DNA from: Metaphire vulgaris
Lineage: Eukaryota > Annelida > Clitellata > Crassiclitellata > Megascolecidae
NCBI GenBank assembly: GCA_018105865.1
Contig: CM030840.1
Span: 7,446,006 to 7,510,005 of the forward strand
Direction of reading: 5' to 3'
Length of the DNA stretch: 64,000 nt
The translations under genes were made by a program, and so were the position numbers. The notes under the pieces are model-generated. The model ran no database searches, was not told the DNA's origin, and worked only from the letters and a program-made list of their open reading frames with translations. Of the stretch, positions 53,626-64,000 are shown one piece after another (position 1 is the stretch's first letter; every line of letters starts with the position of its first letter).

Positions 53626-54650
53626 CACTCCATAGTCCATATAAGGACCGTCGGAGCCAACGGTGTAAAAAGTGCTTGCCCATGGCCCTTTCCTTTCTTT
53701 GGCCATGCATATCGCATTTTCGGTGGTGTCAAGTCCAGTCCATTCAAGAATGTCATCGATCCATCTTCTCCTTGGTCTTCCTCTTTTTCTCATACCATTT
53801 GATCTGCCCATCATCACTGTCTTTATTATTCTGTCATCCCTCATTCTGCAGATGTGTCCAAGTATCGATAATTTTCTTTATTTGATCTTCTCCACAACAG
53901 TCTTTGTTCGTCCCAGGTCTTTGCGAATAGTATCATTTTTGATCATATCTTTATAACTTATTTTCAGAATTTTCCTATAACAATTACATCAGTGGTTTTC
54001 ACACAGGCCTACTTAGCCTCCTAAACCACTTAAAATCACATTATTATTATTAATTCATTTCAAATGCGTTCAGTTTTAGTCTGTCTTCTTGTTTCTTCAT
54101 GGTCCATGTCTCACATGCATACAGTAGGGTAGATATCACGTATGTGTCCATAATTCGCAATTTAATGTCTGTGCAAATGTTTTTACTTTTCCAGATCATG
54201 TTCAAATTGGCAAAAGTACTGCTTGCAGTTCCAATCCGTCTTCTTATCTCCTTGCTGCAGTCATTATCTTCGGTTATTAGACTTCCTAAGTATAAACTGA
54301 TCAACACATTCCAACTTTTCACCATCAACATGTATTTGAACTCCTTTGTTGTTTCCCATCACCATCACTTTTGTTTTGCTTCTGTTAATAAGTAATCCAT
54401 ATTCTTTGCTGGTTTGGTGTACCTCTGTGAGTTGCTTCTGCAGGTCTTCCTCACTCTCAGCCATTAGATCAATTTAATGTCATCAGCAAATCGTAGGTCT
54501 TTGATTTGCTGCCCATGAATCATTACACCTCCTTGTGTTTTGGCCTCCATTTTTTCCATAATGATTTCTAAGATGGCGATGAATAACAAAGGTGAAATCG
54601 GGTCTCCTTGTCGACTGCCAATAGTTGCTTTCACCCATTCACTCACACGC
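53593..54650 (-). mobile_element. LINE with (GAT)n tail, interrupted
   Basis: The minus strand encodes SRQGDPISPLLFIAILEIIM, then RFADDIKLI (catalytic box FADD), NRSKTKVMVMGNN, RRRIGTASSTFANLNMIWKS and LLYACETWTMKKQED. After an interruption at 53991-54052, KRGRPRRRWIDDILEWTGLD follows. The tail is (ATC)n on the plus strand at 53593-53624. Frameshifts are present. Confidence 0.87.
53991..54052 (+). mobile_element. LINE 3' stem-loop module inserted in another LINE
   Basis: GTGGTTTTCACACAGG and CCTAAACCACTTAAAATCAC followed by (ATT)n match the 21935-22330 3' end. It separates two parts of the LINE at 53593-54650. Confidence 0.75.
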
Positions 54651-54775
54651 CAGAGATAAGTCAGAGGGAAACAGCAAGACAGACTATGGAGGAAATGCTA
54701 GTTGGAAGAGATGTGTTTTAAGCCTAGATCTGAAAATGCTCAGTTTATTGGAAGATCTGACAACCAGAGGGAGAG

Positions 54776-55877
54776 CAAGGTGTTTTTTAAGGAAAAACTA
54801 CTAGGGGGGCCAATGAAAAACTTTTAAAATTCCGGACGAAAACTAATTTTGGCACTTCCCGATTTTAGCTTATTAATTGATTGATTGAAATTTGTTTTTA
54901 TTTCAACTCAACTTATGACATCCATACATGTACCGTTAGGCCTAGTAACAATCCAGAATACTGAGCTCCAGTGAAGTAGCAAAGGGGCAGCGGGGGGAGC
55001 GAACCGCTTTTACCCTCTTTTCCTGTTATGACTAGATTTTCCAATCCTTCCTTTCTAATTAGATGTCCGAAAAATTCCAACTGTCGCTTTCTTATGGTTT
55101 GTAGCAATTTTCTTTTTACACCAGAGGCTTTTAATACTTCCTCATTGGTTATACAGTTTTTCTGTTCATGAATTTTTTGCATACGTCTCAGAAGCCACAT
55201 CTCTGCAGCTTCCAGTTTCATTTATGTCCTTGCATCACAGATATTGCCCATCATGCCTACCAGCTACCCTCACCTAGTCCCCACCCCCGTTCTAGCAGAG
55301 GCACGGTAGATACTGAATGTTGGGCCCCGGCAATCGTCATTCCAATGGAGTAACGCGAAGATCATTACCGGTTGACACTGGCCTTGCGTTGGCCGGTGTG
55401 GGGCAAGTAATAACTAGATTTTGGAAACGGACAACGGTCCACACCCACTCCTCACATCTCCCCTCTACCAGAGAGATCAGGTATCCTCGGTTAATCCACA
55501 GACTAAAAACGGTCTGTGCCTGGCACCCACAACGACCGTAGTTGCCTAGTTGGCTATCTGCAGCAGTGAGCGAGTGATGAGTGAGATATGAGTCATACGA
55601 CCGCTAGTTATAGCCCAACTGTGGTCAAATGCTATGTATCCGTTAAAAATCCGAGGGAATTTGGCGACTTGCCAAAGCTTCATGACCCACTTTTGGGTTG
55701 CGACCCACAGTTTGGGAAACAATGTCTTAAAAGACTGCCCAACGCCCAAGAGAGAAAAACTACGAATAACCTCTAGGGGGCCTTTTTATGAAAGGGGGCC
55801 ACCATAATTACTGCGGGGGCCAGGAAAACTACTGGGGGGCCGCGGCCCCCGTAGTCAACATGTTAAAAAACACCGTG
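54776..55877. mobile_element. hAT-like element of 1.1 kb within the CR1 LINE
   Basis: The ends CAAGGTGTTTTTTAA and TTAAAAAACACCGTG are inverses with one mismatch, and agggagag is duplicated perfectly at 54768-54775 and 55878-55885. Joining the flanks restores LINE text. Inside is a LINE fragment and GGGGGCC-rich text near both ends. Confidence 0.87.
55000..55230 (-). mobile_element. LINE C-terminal fragment in the hAT element
   Basis: The minus strand reads KLEAAEMWLLRRMQKIH, TNEEVLKASGVKRKLLQTI and QLEFFGHLIRKEGLENLVI. Close to 46790-47200. Confidence 0.82.
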
Positions 55878-56957
55878 AGGGAGAGAGTTCCAGATTTTTG
55901 TCCCAGAAATAGAAAAAGCTCTCTTACCAATTTCAGTGTTTGTTCTAGGTACATTAACAATGAATCAGCAAATCTTGTTGAGTGATAATGTTTTGGATGG
56001 TTTATCATAGATTTTAAATATTGAGGTTGACCAGACTGCAGAATTTTAAAAACAAGCACACCAGTCTTAAAAACAATTCTCTGCTCTACCGGCAGCCAGT
56101 GTAACTTTTGAAGGACAGGTCTAATGTGATCATGTTTGCGAGTTTTTATAATGGCCCGGGCCACAGAATTCTGAATTCTTTGAAGTTTTTGTATATTAGA
56201 TTTGGCCATACCATTGTAAAGAGAATTGCAATAATCAAGCCTACTGCTGACAAGGGCATTGGCAAGAGGAATCAGAGCAGGTTTCGGCACAAGATCACGA
56301 ATTCGTCGAATGTCTCTGATTTGAAAATGAGCAGCTCTGCTAACCTTATTTATGTGATCATTAAAAGACAGGTTTTTGTCAAATATTACACCTCGGTTGC
56401 GGACAGACTGACTTTGATTAACTGAAATGTTGTCAAATTTAAAGGAATATGCATGTCCTCAAATTTACTTAAATTAAAAGATGTACCAAGAAGTAAAAAC
56501 TCGGTTTTTGAAGGGTTTAATGCAAGCTTATTACTAAACATCCAAGACTGAACATTTTTCAGACAAATGGATAAATTTTCTAGTGACCCAGAAGAGGTTT
56601 TATCATCAAAGGCGATGAATAACTGTGTATCGTCAGCATAGAAATGATAGTCAGCAGAGAATTGTGAAAGAAGCGATTCAAGGGGCATATTGTATTATGT
56701 ATATAAAGTGAAAAGGAGAGGGCCTAAAACAGATCCCTGGGGAACACCAAAATCTAATTTAACTGAGTTTGACTGAGCGCCATTACAATAAACAGATTGA
56801 CAGCGATGTTGAAGATAGGATGTGAACCACTCTAATGGTTGATATGCCAAACCAATGTTTGAGTCTATGGAGAAGGATTGCATGATCTATGGTGTCAAAA
56901 GTAGGGCTGCGCCGAGTAATGCTGAGGCTCGACTAGGGCTGCGCCGAGTAACTCGAG

Positions 56958-57492
56958 TAGGGCTGTGCCGAGTAACTCGAGTAACGCGAGTACTCGACTC
57001 CAAATTGGAGTCGAGTAATTTTTTGGAGTCGAGTACTCGCATAGAATAACTAAACAAAGAATAAAATAGATAAATAAAGAATAACCAAAGAATTTCATTA
57101 AAATTTGGCCTACCGTTATTTGTTACAAATAATTATTAATCAGTCTTATTTAGGTTATTCTTATTCATTATGCCCCAGTTAGTTAAGATGCTGTCCACAG
57201 TGGGCCAACTCTAGTGAAGACCTCATATTTTTTGCCAGTACCGGTAAAATAGTTTCTGTTCTGTAACTTCTGTTATAGGGCCTACTAAACTTTAAAACGC
57301 TTGAATATCCGAAAAATTGATATATAACTGTATCTAATGTTCTGCTTTGGTTAAATGAGGGCCATGCGGCAAATAATAAGCATTATGTGACGTGTAACGT
57401 TTGCAAATCATGTATTTCCGGTTTTACGCGAGTACTCGAGTACTCGCTAAACTACAACTCGACTCCTAAACTACTCGGTTAGCGCAGCCCTA
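56958..57492 (+). mobile_element. hAT element 3, nested in element 2
   Basis: Starts TAGGGCTGTGCCGAGTAAC and ends GTTAGCGCAGCCCTA. Perfect 8-bp duplication aactcgag at 56950-56957 and 57493-57500. Length 535 bp, almost the same as 52601-53115. Confidence 0.9.
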
Positions 57493-57770
57493 AACTCGAG
57501 TAACGCGAGTACTCGACTCCAAATTGGAGTCGAGTAATTTTTTTGGAGTCGAGTACTCGCATAGAATAACTAAACAAAGAATAGAATAGATAAATAAAGA
57601 ATAACCAAAGAATTTCATTAAAATTTGGCCTACCGTTATTTGTTACAAATAATTATTAATCAGTCTTATTTAGGTTATTCTTATTCGTTATGCCCCAGTT
57701 AGTTAAGATGTTGTCCACAGTGGGCCAACTCTAGTGAAGACCTCATATTTTTTGCCAGTACCAGTAAAAT

Positions 57771-57942
57771 CCATCCACTTTTTTGGATTTTACTGGTACT
57801 GGCAAAAAATATTTGAAAGATATCAAATGACAATAATAGATGGAATGAGATTAACAACGGAAAAAGATAAATGGAAAAGTTTTGTGTCTAGCTATTGCCG
57901 CTAATGAGCTGGCAGAAAGCAACTATGATGATGATGATGATG
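57771..57942 (+). mobile_element. LINE 3' fragment with (GAT)n tail and an inverted target copy
   Basis: The flanks accagtaaaat at 57760-57770 and 57943-57953 form an 11-bp duplication. The end is (ATG)n. The 5' part, 57787-57812, is an exact inverse of the 26 bases at 57745-57770 just outside the insert. Confidence 0.82.
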
Positions 57943-58299
57943 ACCAGTAAAATAGTTTCTGTTCTGTAACTTCTGTTATACTAAATTTGAAAACGCTTGA
58001 ATATCCGAAAATTGATATGTAACTGTATATAATGTTCTGATTTGGTTAAATGAGGGCCATGAGTCAAATAATTAATAAGCATTATGTGACGTGTAACGTT
58101 TGCAAATCATGTATTTCCAGTTTTACGCGAGTACTCGAGTACTCGCTAAGCTACTCGACTCCTACTCGACTCCTAAACTACTCGGTTAGCGCAGCCCTAG
58201 GCTCGACTCAGACTGATTGTACGCACGTTTTCACGCGATCGGATTGGCCGCGTGACACATAAGCCGTAGGCTAATGGACTCAAACGCCGCAACTTAATA

Positions 58300-58516
58300 C
58301 TTAATACTTAATATTTGTATAGCGCCTTATACCTTAAATTACCCAAAAGCACTCACGGCTTCACGCTGTGGTTACTCACTGAAACTCAGCCATGTTATTG
58401 ATAGAGAGATGAGTTTTAAATTTATGCTAAAATTTTACAGGAGGATCTAAGAAAATTGTTTCATGGGTCTGTGGGACTGGCAGATGATTTTAATAATTAT
58501 TGACAAATGTTCTGTA
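58300..58516. other. Stretch with a LINE 3' trace only
   Basis: TTAATATTTGTATAGCGCC and AAAAGCACTCACGG resemble L2 3' UTRs. Nothing else is recognisable. Confidence 0.45.
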
Positions 58517-58670
58517 AAAGGGCTATCCATTAATTACGCCAACAAATTAGGGAGAGGGGTTTGAAAAAGTTTGACAGTTGCTGACAGGGGAGAGGGTCAA
58601 GAGAAGTTGACGTCAACAATTTCATTTTTTACAAATTATAAAAAATTGGACATTTTATGGAATACTATTT
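58517..58670. mobile_element. Half copy of the GGGGCTGTCCATTAAT MITE
   Basis: AGGGCTATCCATTAATTACG is followed by GTTTGACAGTTGCTGACAGG and GTTGACGTCAACAATTTC, the inverse of the 11.1-11.9 kb text. It stops before the other terminus. Confidence 0.75.
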
Positions 58671-58675
58671 ATTAA

Positions 58676-58780
58676 AACGCAAAGTAAGTAAGTAAAGTAA
58701 AGTAAAATCTCGTGTATTTCTATGGCGCCTTGGAAGCAGCACAACAGTAGCTGCTTATTCTTAGGCGCTCAGCCTCTCTC
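58676..58780 (-). mobile_element. LINE 3' end with (AAGT)n tail
   Basis: (AAGT)n then TATTTCTATGGCGCCTTGG and TTAGGCGCTCAGCC; on the minus strand this is a hairpin-like 3' UTR with a TTAC-type tail. No coding part remains. Confidence 0.55.
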
Positions 58781-59164
58781 AAATAGCTATGGGGAAGGTA
58801 TATTATCAGCCAGGCAATATAGTCAACAAACTCAACATCCAAAGGGCAGTGAGGCTAGGTTGTTACTTCGAGGTATACTACATTTCCGCTAGTGAAGTGA
58901 AATCTACCGCGGAAGCGGTTCCCAAGGGGACAGGTTGCATTGTGTCGTCACGGGGGCAAATTCAAAAGATACCTGACCAGACCACCTACCAGATTCGCGT
59001 GTGGAGGGGGTAGGGGGGGGTAAGCTCTGACACGCCAGACCCTTTTGCCCCCAACCAAAAAAAAACCTGGCGACGCCACTGCAGGGTTGTGCCCCGTCAA
59101 AGATAAGACCGCGTTAGGAGAGGGACTATAGTCCGTACAAGGTCCGGTAGATCCCTATATAGGA

Positions 59165-59298
59165 CTATAGGTATTACCTGAGGTAAGAGACAGAGAGGTA
59201 GTACCTGAAGTGGAAGAAGAGCGAGGTAGTACATGAGAGAGCAAGAAGAGCGAAGTAGTACCTGAGAGAGATATCGAGGTAGTACCTGAGCCAAGATA
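59165..59298. repeat. Degenerate GAGGTAGTACCTGAG tandem repeat
   Basis: Words such as GAGGTAGTACCTGA, GAGGTAGTACATGAGAGAG and GAAGTAGTACCTGAGAGAG recur every 30-35 bases. One further unit (GAGGTAATACATGAG) continues after the solo LTR at 59528, so the LTR landed inside the array. Confidence 0.75.
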
Positions 59299-59520
59299 TG
59301 TGGCGTGATTGGACACTTACAAGCCACGCCTCAACCAATAGCGTAGCTGCTATAGTCTTACATTATATATTCTATAGAGTAGTTAGTTTCAGCGTCAGTC
59401 GCTCTCACACAGTCGAAGACTCTCACTCCGTTGCGTCCTGGATACGAACATTAATAATTAATATATGAAGTTATAATACATCTGTGTTGATCATAGTTAT
59501 AGGCGATAGGAAACGCCACA
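59299..59520 (+). mobile_element. Solo LTR, 222 bp
   Basis: Starts TGTGGCGTGATTGG and ends GGAAACGCCACA, with TG...CA ends and the 8-bp inverted pair TGTGGCGT/ACGCCACA. A 5-bp duplication, agata, lies at 59294-59298 and 59521-59525. TATATATTC near 59365 may be its promoter. It is not related to the 3911 LTR. Orientation is assumed from the TATA. Confidence 0.78.
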
Positions 59521-59548
59521 AGATATTGAGGTAATACATGAGGGGGAG

Positions 59549-59846
<298 letters not shown>

Positions 59847-60154
59847 AGGAATCAGACATAATTATAATAATAAAACCTAGCTTAGCCAAAAAGCTAAGTT
59901 GAATACACACCCGCCTTAGTAGAGAAAGATAATTCTGTTAGCGGCCGACGTCACTGTCAGTCATCTGATTCCTGGTAGATTAGCAATAAGGTCGGTTCGC
60001 AACACTAACGGTAAATGACTAAATGTAGGCCCTATATATGTAGTATGTATGTCATAAGTTGAGTTGAAATATATAAATTTTAATCAATCAATTAATAAAC
60101 TAAAATCGGTATGTGCCCAAATTAGTTTTCATCCGGAATTTTTAAAGTTTTTCA

Positions 60155-60339
60155 CAGTGACGGCTCCACCGGGGGGCCAGAGGGGCCCGTGCCCCCTATT
60201 GAGTGCCTGGCCCCCCAGTAGCCCCCCAGTCGGGACCCTATACTTAATGCTACATACATTAAACAAAAATGGTTGGCCCCCATGATTAGAAGTTGCCACC
60301 TCAACGCCCCCCACTTGCCAAATCCTAGAGCCGCCACTG
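60155..60339 (+). mobile_element. hAT MITE, same family as 687 and 10233
   Basis: 185 bp from CAGTGACGGCTCCACC to TAGAGCCGCCACTG with a perfect 8-bp duplication, gtttttca, at 60147-60154 and 60340-60347. Confidence 0.9.
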
Positions 60340-60410
60340 GTTTTTCACCGGTCTCTTAGTAATTGTTTTTTTGAAAAAAACACCTTGGCTTCGGTTCGGT
60401 TAACCGTAAC

Positions 60411-61154
60411 TAGGGATGCAACTTTTCCGAGTAGAATGGCCGGAAATATTCCGGAATGTCATTAATTAAATTTCCGAGTACTTCCGCAAAGTTATAAAAG
60501 CCAACGCAAAACTTCTCTTTTTACGTGTAAATAGACAAAGTGGACAAAATTAACTACGGTGGTCCCACAGCTAAGAAAACGAAGTTTTATTATATATTTT
60601 GGCACATAGGAGTCGAATTGCTTGAAAACGGGTTCTCTCGATATTTTAACGAGAAACCGCCAATTTATGATTCTACTTGCGCTCACACCAGCTCACCTAA
60701 TGAATATTCATTTTGTCGCATCGAGTGCTGGCGAGATTTAGACTAAAGGTAAATACATTAAAATAAACAAGTTACATAGTTTTGTTTTGGATATTCGTTA
60801 ATTTTTCGCCGAACATCGAGATTTATTATAGTTTTAACAAATCAGACAGAAAAACTATTTCGCGTACTGTCAAAACTGGTTCTCTGCGACTTCCGACTTG
60901 GACATTATATAGCGCTACAACATCTTAACTAACAAATGCCCAACAAATGAATAACCTAAATAAATAATGATAAAAAATAATAATAGATATCAGTAATAAA
61001 TAATCAATAGTAATAAATTTTAATAATAAACAGTAATAATAATTATAATAAATAACATTATCTAATCAATTCTTTGTTTAGTTAAGTACCTCAGTAAATT
61101 TCGACTTTCCGGAAATTTCAGAGGAAATTTCGAATTTTCTAACTCACATCCCTA
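60411..61154. mobile_element. hAT-like non-autonomous element, probable
   Basis: TAGGGATGCAACTTTTCCGAG at the left and TTTCTAACTCACATCCCTA at the right, with GGAAATTTC-type words inverted inside. The flanks are a weak match, so the target duplication is unproven. The 68-codon ORF at 60540 has no motif. Confidence 0.55.
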
Positions 61155-61559
61155 ACCGAGTGGTAGCAGTGCATAGAGTCAACGCCACAAACTTTGATAT
61201 ACGTGTATTATAATAAATCTATGCGTAGAACTACGGTGTACACCATGTATATCGATGGTGTACACATTGGGTGTACACAGTGAAAAAGACTTATGACTGA
61301 ACAGCGTTTGTCGTCGTTTTCATCTACTGAAGTCCGGATAGCCATCTAGGTTGCTAGAATTTCGTTCTCGGTACTAGGGCTGCAAGTTTCAATTAGTTGT
61401 GTAATCGATTAAGTGGGTTCAAGATTATTAATCGATACAATAAAAGGTTAGTGAACCTGTCAAAATTGGAGTCCAGAATGTGAATTATATGCTCGACATT
61501 GCCTCCAACTACTACCATTTAATCCAAAGGGTAATTGTGGTTGTGACGTTAGAGCTGTT
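61155..61559. other. Unassigned stretch
   Basis: At 61376 TAGGGCTGCAAGTTTCAATT and AATCGATTAA resemble a hAT terminus, but I did not find its partner. Words GTGTACACC and GGTGTACAC recur near 61230-61275. No gene. Confidence 0.45.
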
Positions 61560-62702
61560 TATTTATTTATTGACAATTTATATAGTGCAGTAGACAAGGC
61601 TAAGGCCTACAACAAGAGCGCTTAACACAGTTCGTATCCAATATTAAATAAATGTGTCTTCAAATTTCTAATGAAAAGTCCAGCTGAGACTGCTCCAGTC
61701 ACATTGTCTGGAAGAGAGTTCCACAGGGCGGGATTCCCCAGCGTGAATGATCTTTCCCCAAACTTAGGGGTCTTGGACGGGGGAGGGACCAACAACTGCA
61801 CTCTCCGACTGGACCTAAGAACCGATCTCCTCTCGATCACAGTCGATCTCCGTACAAGTACAGTTAGATAATCAGGACAGAATGGATCGTGTAAAGCCCA
61901 AAATGTAAGCCAACAGCGCTTGTAGACAATGCACTGTGGAACACAGCCAGTGGAGTCGATCTCTAAGGAGAGGAGTGACGTGATCACCCCAGTGACAGCC
62001 GAAAATCACTCGTGCAGCCTGGTTCAGCACTGATTGTATGCGGTTCAGTCTAGTATCCGGAAGTCCAAGAAGCACACCATTACAGTAATCAATTCGTGTC
62101 AGTACCAGGGCCCGCACTAATTTGACAGCCGCGCTCACTGGCAGGTACTGTCGAATTGACCTCACTCTCCGCAGTTGGTAGTGGCAGGAGCGTAACAGAT
62201 TGTTAACGTGTGCTTCAAAGGATAGAGTCTCATCTAGGAGCACTCCCAGAAGATGTAAGCTCTCGGAGGGAGCAATGGCTGCATCTCCCACCACAAACGG
62301 GGCATGACTTAGCAGATGCCTTCTTCTGGGGGTGCTCATCCACAAAAATTCAGTCTTGGCTGGATTCAGTGTGAGCCGATTCTCTTCCGTCCACATAACA
62401 ATAGCTGCTATACAGTCAATGAAATGAATCCGTAGTCGCTCCACTTCCGAGGGTAAGCATGACGAGTAGATCTGTCCATCGTCTGCATAACTATGCGGCG
62501 TAAGACCGAAAGCCTTGATGACGCGATGGACGTCCGCTGTATACAGTATGAATAACAAGGGGCCTAAGACTGATCCTTGCGGCATACCGTGTTGGACTCG
62601 ACGCTCCGAAGACATTTGATTGTTCCACCACACTGCCTGTGTTCTATCGGCTAGATAGCTCTTGATCCAGAGAAGTGGAAGGCTGTCCAGGCCGTAAGAT
62701 AA
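61560..62702 (-). mobile_element. L2-type LINE, long RT fragment
   Basis: The minus strand reads [20 protein letters not shown], then YADDGQIYSSCLP, a variant catalytic box, then NPAKTEFLWMSTPRRRHLL, VLTRIDYCNGVLLGLP and RIQSVLNQAARVIFG in one frame of 253 codons. A shift precedes VPPPSKTPKFGERSFTLGNP, and the 3' UTR holds GACAATTTATATAGTGC. It is the best preserved L2 here, but 5' truncated. Confidence 0.9.
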
Positions 62703-63060
62703 CTGTGAAGGAAATGATATTTTAAGAGAAAGGCTTTGAGCTTAGAAAGAAAAACTCGAGATGTTGCAAGAAGGGAAGGAAATTGTGAATCAGAATTTGT
62801 TATTTGACCATGATGTAAGCAACAGATGGATGTTGGAATTGAGTTCTAAAGTTCTGGTGCACCATATGAAAAAGCACGGTTGCAAATTTTGAGAGATAAT
62901 TGATTTAGAGGACAAAGAAGAGTGACATGAGAAGAAGATCGAGTAGATCGAGGATGTTGTGGAATTATCAGATTGCTGAATTATCAGATTTCATAGATTG
63001 ACTGGTTTTGATGTATGAAGTGAGTTATAAGTCATTGATACAATAAACATAAATACACGT
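62703..63060. other. Stretch with no assigned feature
   Basis: AT-rich. Text such as GAGTTCTAAAGTTCTGG and GGTGCACCATATGAAAAAGC resembles the C-terminal region of a LINE in reverse, but no frame is convincing. Confidence 0.4.
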
Positions 63061-63194
63061 AGAGGCCTACTTAATATAAGTAAGTAAGTAAGAAGAGAAC
63101 GTCAAGATTAGAGTGGTGACTCGTCAAAAAGACTGCGAGAACACTTTAAACAGAATTAAACCAAGTAGCTAGTCTTAAAAAGCCAGGACTTCAG

Positions 63195-63776
63195 TCAATT
63201 TCTGAAAATATCCAGCAACGGTGACTCCCATATGTCGGCAGGGAGCGAGTTCCAAGTACGCGCGGCGGCCACCGGGAAAGCACAATCTCCGACGGTGACG
63301 AGACGCATTCTCGGAACGATGAGCAACGATGTCGTTGACGATCTGAGTCGCTTGCGGCCAGCGAGGTTGGAAACGCTGCGAAACTCAGATGCAAGATAGT
63401 TCGGACCCAACCCGTGAAGGCAGCGATATACAAGGGTTGATAACTTGAACGTGATGCGCTCAGGCACCGACAGCCAATGAAGATCCATGAGAAGCAGGGT
63501 GACATGATCATATCGAGCAGAACGAAAGATGAGACGAGTGGCACTATTCAAAACTGACTGCATATGGTCAAAAGAATAGGCAGGTGACCCTGCAAGAACA
63601 GCGTTGCCATAGTCCAACCTGGCCAGTACCAGAGCAACAACCAATGTCTTGAGGACAGCTTGAGGGACAGACCGACGAAGACTCCTAATCAAACGAAGCG
63701 AAGAGAAACAACTGGCGACAGTCTTGGATACATGGATACATGATACATGAATATATAGGCTACACCACTGGATCAC
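63195..63776 (-). mobile_element. LINE polyprotein C-terminal fragment, open for 193 codons
   Basis: The minus strand reads LVVALVLARLDYGNAVLAG, MQSVLNSATRLIFRSARYDH, LHWLSVPERITFKLSTLVYR and NSLPADIWESPLLDIFRN. This is the conserved end of a LINE downstream of RT. (TAAG)n lies near 63077. The 5' side is cut by the tandem repeat at 63727. Confidence 0.85.
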
Positions 63777-64000
63777 TCACTGTCTGATGATTGTTGCGTC
63801 GAATTTCTCTACTTCTCCAGCAGCAGTCGCCTCGACGTTTAAAAGCGGCAATATTAATGACTATTGATACATGGATACATGATACATGAATATATAGGCT
63901 ACACCACTGGATCACTCACTGTCTGATGATTGTTGCGTCGAATTTCTCTACTTCTCCAGCAGCAGTCGCCTCGACGTTTAAAAGCGTCAATATTAATGAC
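63727..64000. repeat. 139-bp tandem repeat, two copies to the window end
   Basis: The unit starts GATACATGGATACATGATAC; copy 1 starts at 63727 and copy 2 at 63866. They differ at very few positions (for example GCGGCAATAT against GCGTCAATAT). The array may continue beyond the window. Confidence 0.92.

Larger units (their letters stand above)
54660..56900 (-). mobile_element. CR1/L2-type LINE, interrupted by a hAT element
   Basis: The minus strand from 56883 reads [67 protein letters not shown] and LQKLHWLPVEQRIVFKTGVL. The 3' portion continues at 54660-54767, beyond the hAT insert. Its 5' side is cut by the hAT nest at 56902. Better preserved than the relative at 32762. Confidence 0.88.
56934..58199 (+). 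mobile_element. hAT element 2, holding element 3 and a LINE insert
   Basis: Starts TAGGGCTGCGCCGAGTAAC and ends GGTTAGCGCAGCCCTA. Perfect 8-bp duplication ggctcgac at 56926-56933 and 58200-58207. Same family as 52601-53115. Near 58080 the text NKHYVTCNVCKSCISSF is a BED finger remnant. Confidence 0.87.
56902..58207 (+). mobile_element. Outer hAT start and target sites of a three-level nest
   Basis: TAGGGCTGCGCCGAGTAATG (56902) starts an outer hAT that interrupts the CR1 LINE. After ggctcgac the next element begins; its end at 58199 is followed by ggctcgac again. The outer right end was not located. Confidence 0.65.

Noticed and set aside
53370..53885. 171-residue ORF with poly-Ile runs
   Set aside because: It is made of (ATT)n and (ATC)n microsatellites and a LINE read on the wrong strand.

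Overview
The window is animal nuclear DNA. It holds one split gene with GT-AG introns, about 37-38% GC by eye, many microsatellites and a very dense load of transposons. The mix of CR1/L2-type LINEs, hAT MITEs, tRNA- and 5S-headed SINEs and a Ty3/gypsy element, together with the deuterostome-like USP5 protein, suggests a marine invertebrate deuterostome. An echinoderm is my guess, at low confidence; no sequence here proves the species.

The only host gene I can support is a USP5 (isopeptidase T) ortholog on the minus strand. Nineteen coding exons run from 50566 down to the stop codon at 13613. They encode a zinc-finger UBP domain, the catalytic Cys box, two UBA domains and the catalytic His/Asn end. 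The first exon, expected to carry the start codon and about 40 residues, was not found and may lie in 50.6-64 kb or outside the window. Every exon junction keeps phase except one. A run of six A (plus strand, 31576-31581) in the exon after the Cys box holds one base too many; removing it restores both frame and family consensus, which looks like an assembly error or a disabling indel.

Layout: 1-13.6 kb is intergenic and repeat-filled. It has hAT MITEs with clear 8-bp target duplications, one of them nested in a sibling, and a young Ty3/gypsy element (3911-9980) with two nearly identical 684-bp LTRs and an open gag. That element has lost almost all of RT and RNase H and shows no integrase. 13.6-50.6 kb is the USP5 gene; its introns hold LINEs, SINEs, hAT, pogo/Tigger-like and TTAA-type elements. 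Two larger transposons there carry remains of their own proteins: 27437-29833, with long imperfect TIRs, and 39933-44296, with an 8-bp target duplication. 50.6-64 kb is repeat-rich upstream sequence with Russian-doll hAT insertions, a solo LTR, a (GATA)n array and LINE remnants.

There is no operon-like cooperation between genes. The functional content is one deubiquitinase gene; the rest is a record of transposition. The items most worth following up are the gag-only LTR element with an unrecognised region between protease and RT, the 27-30 kb transposon of unknown superfamily, the apparent sharing of one SINE body between a 5S head and tRNA heads, and the nested hAT clusters.
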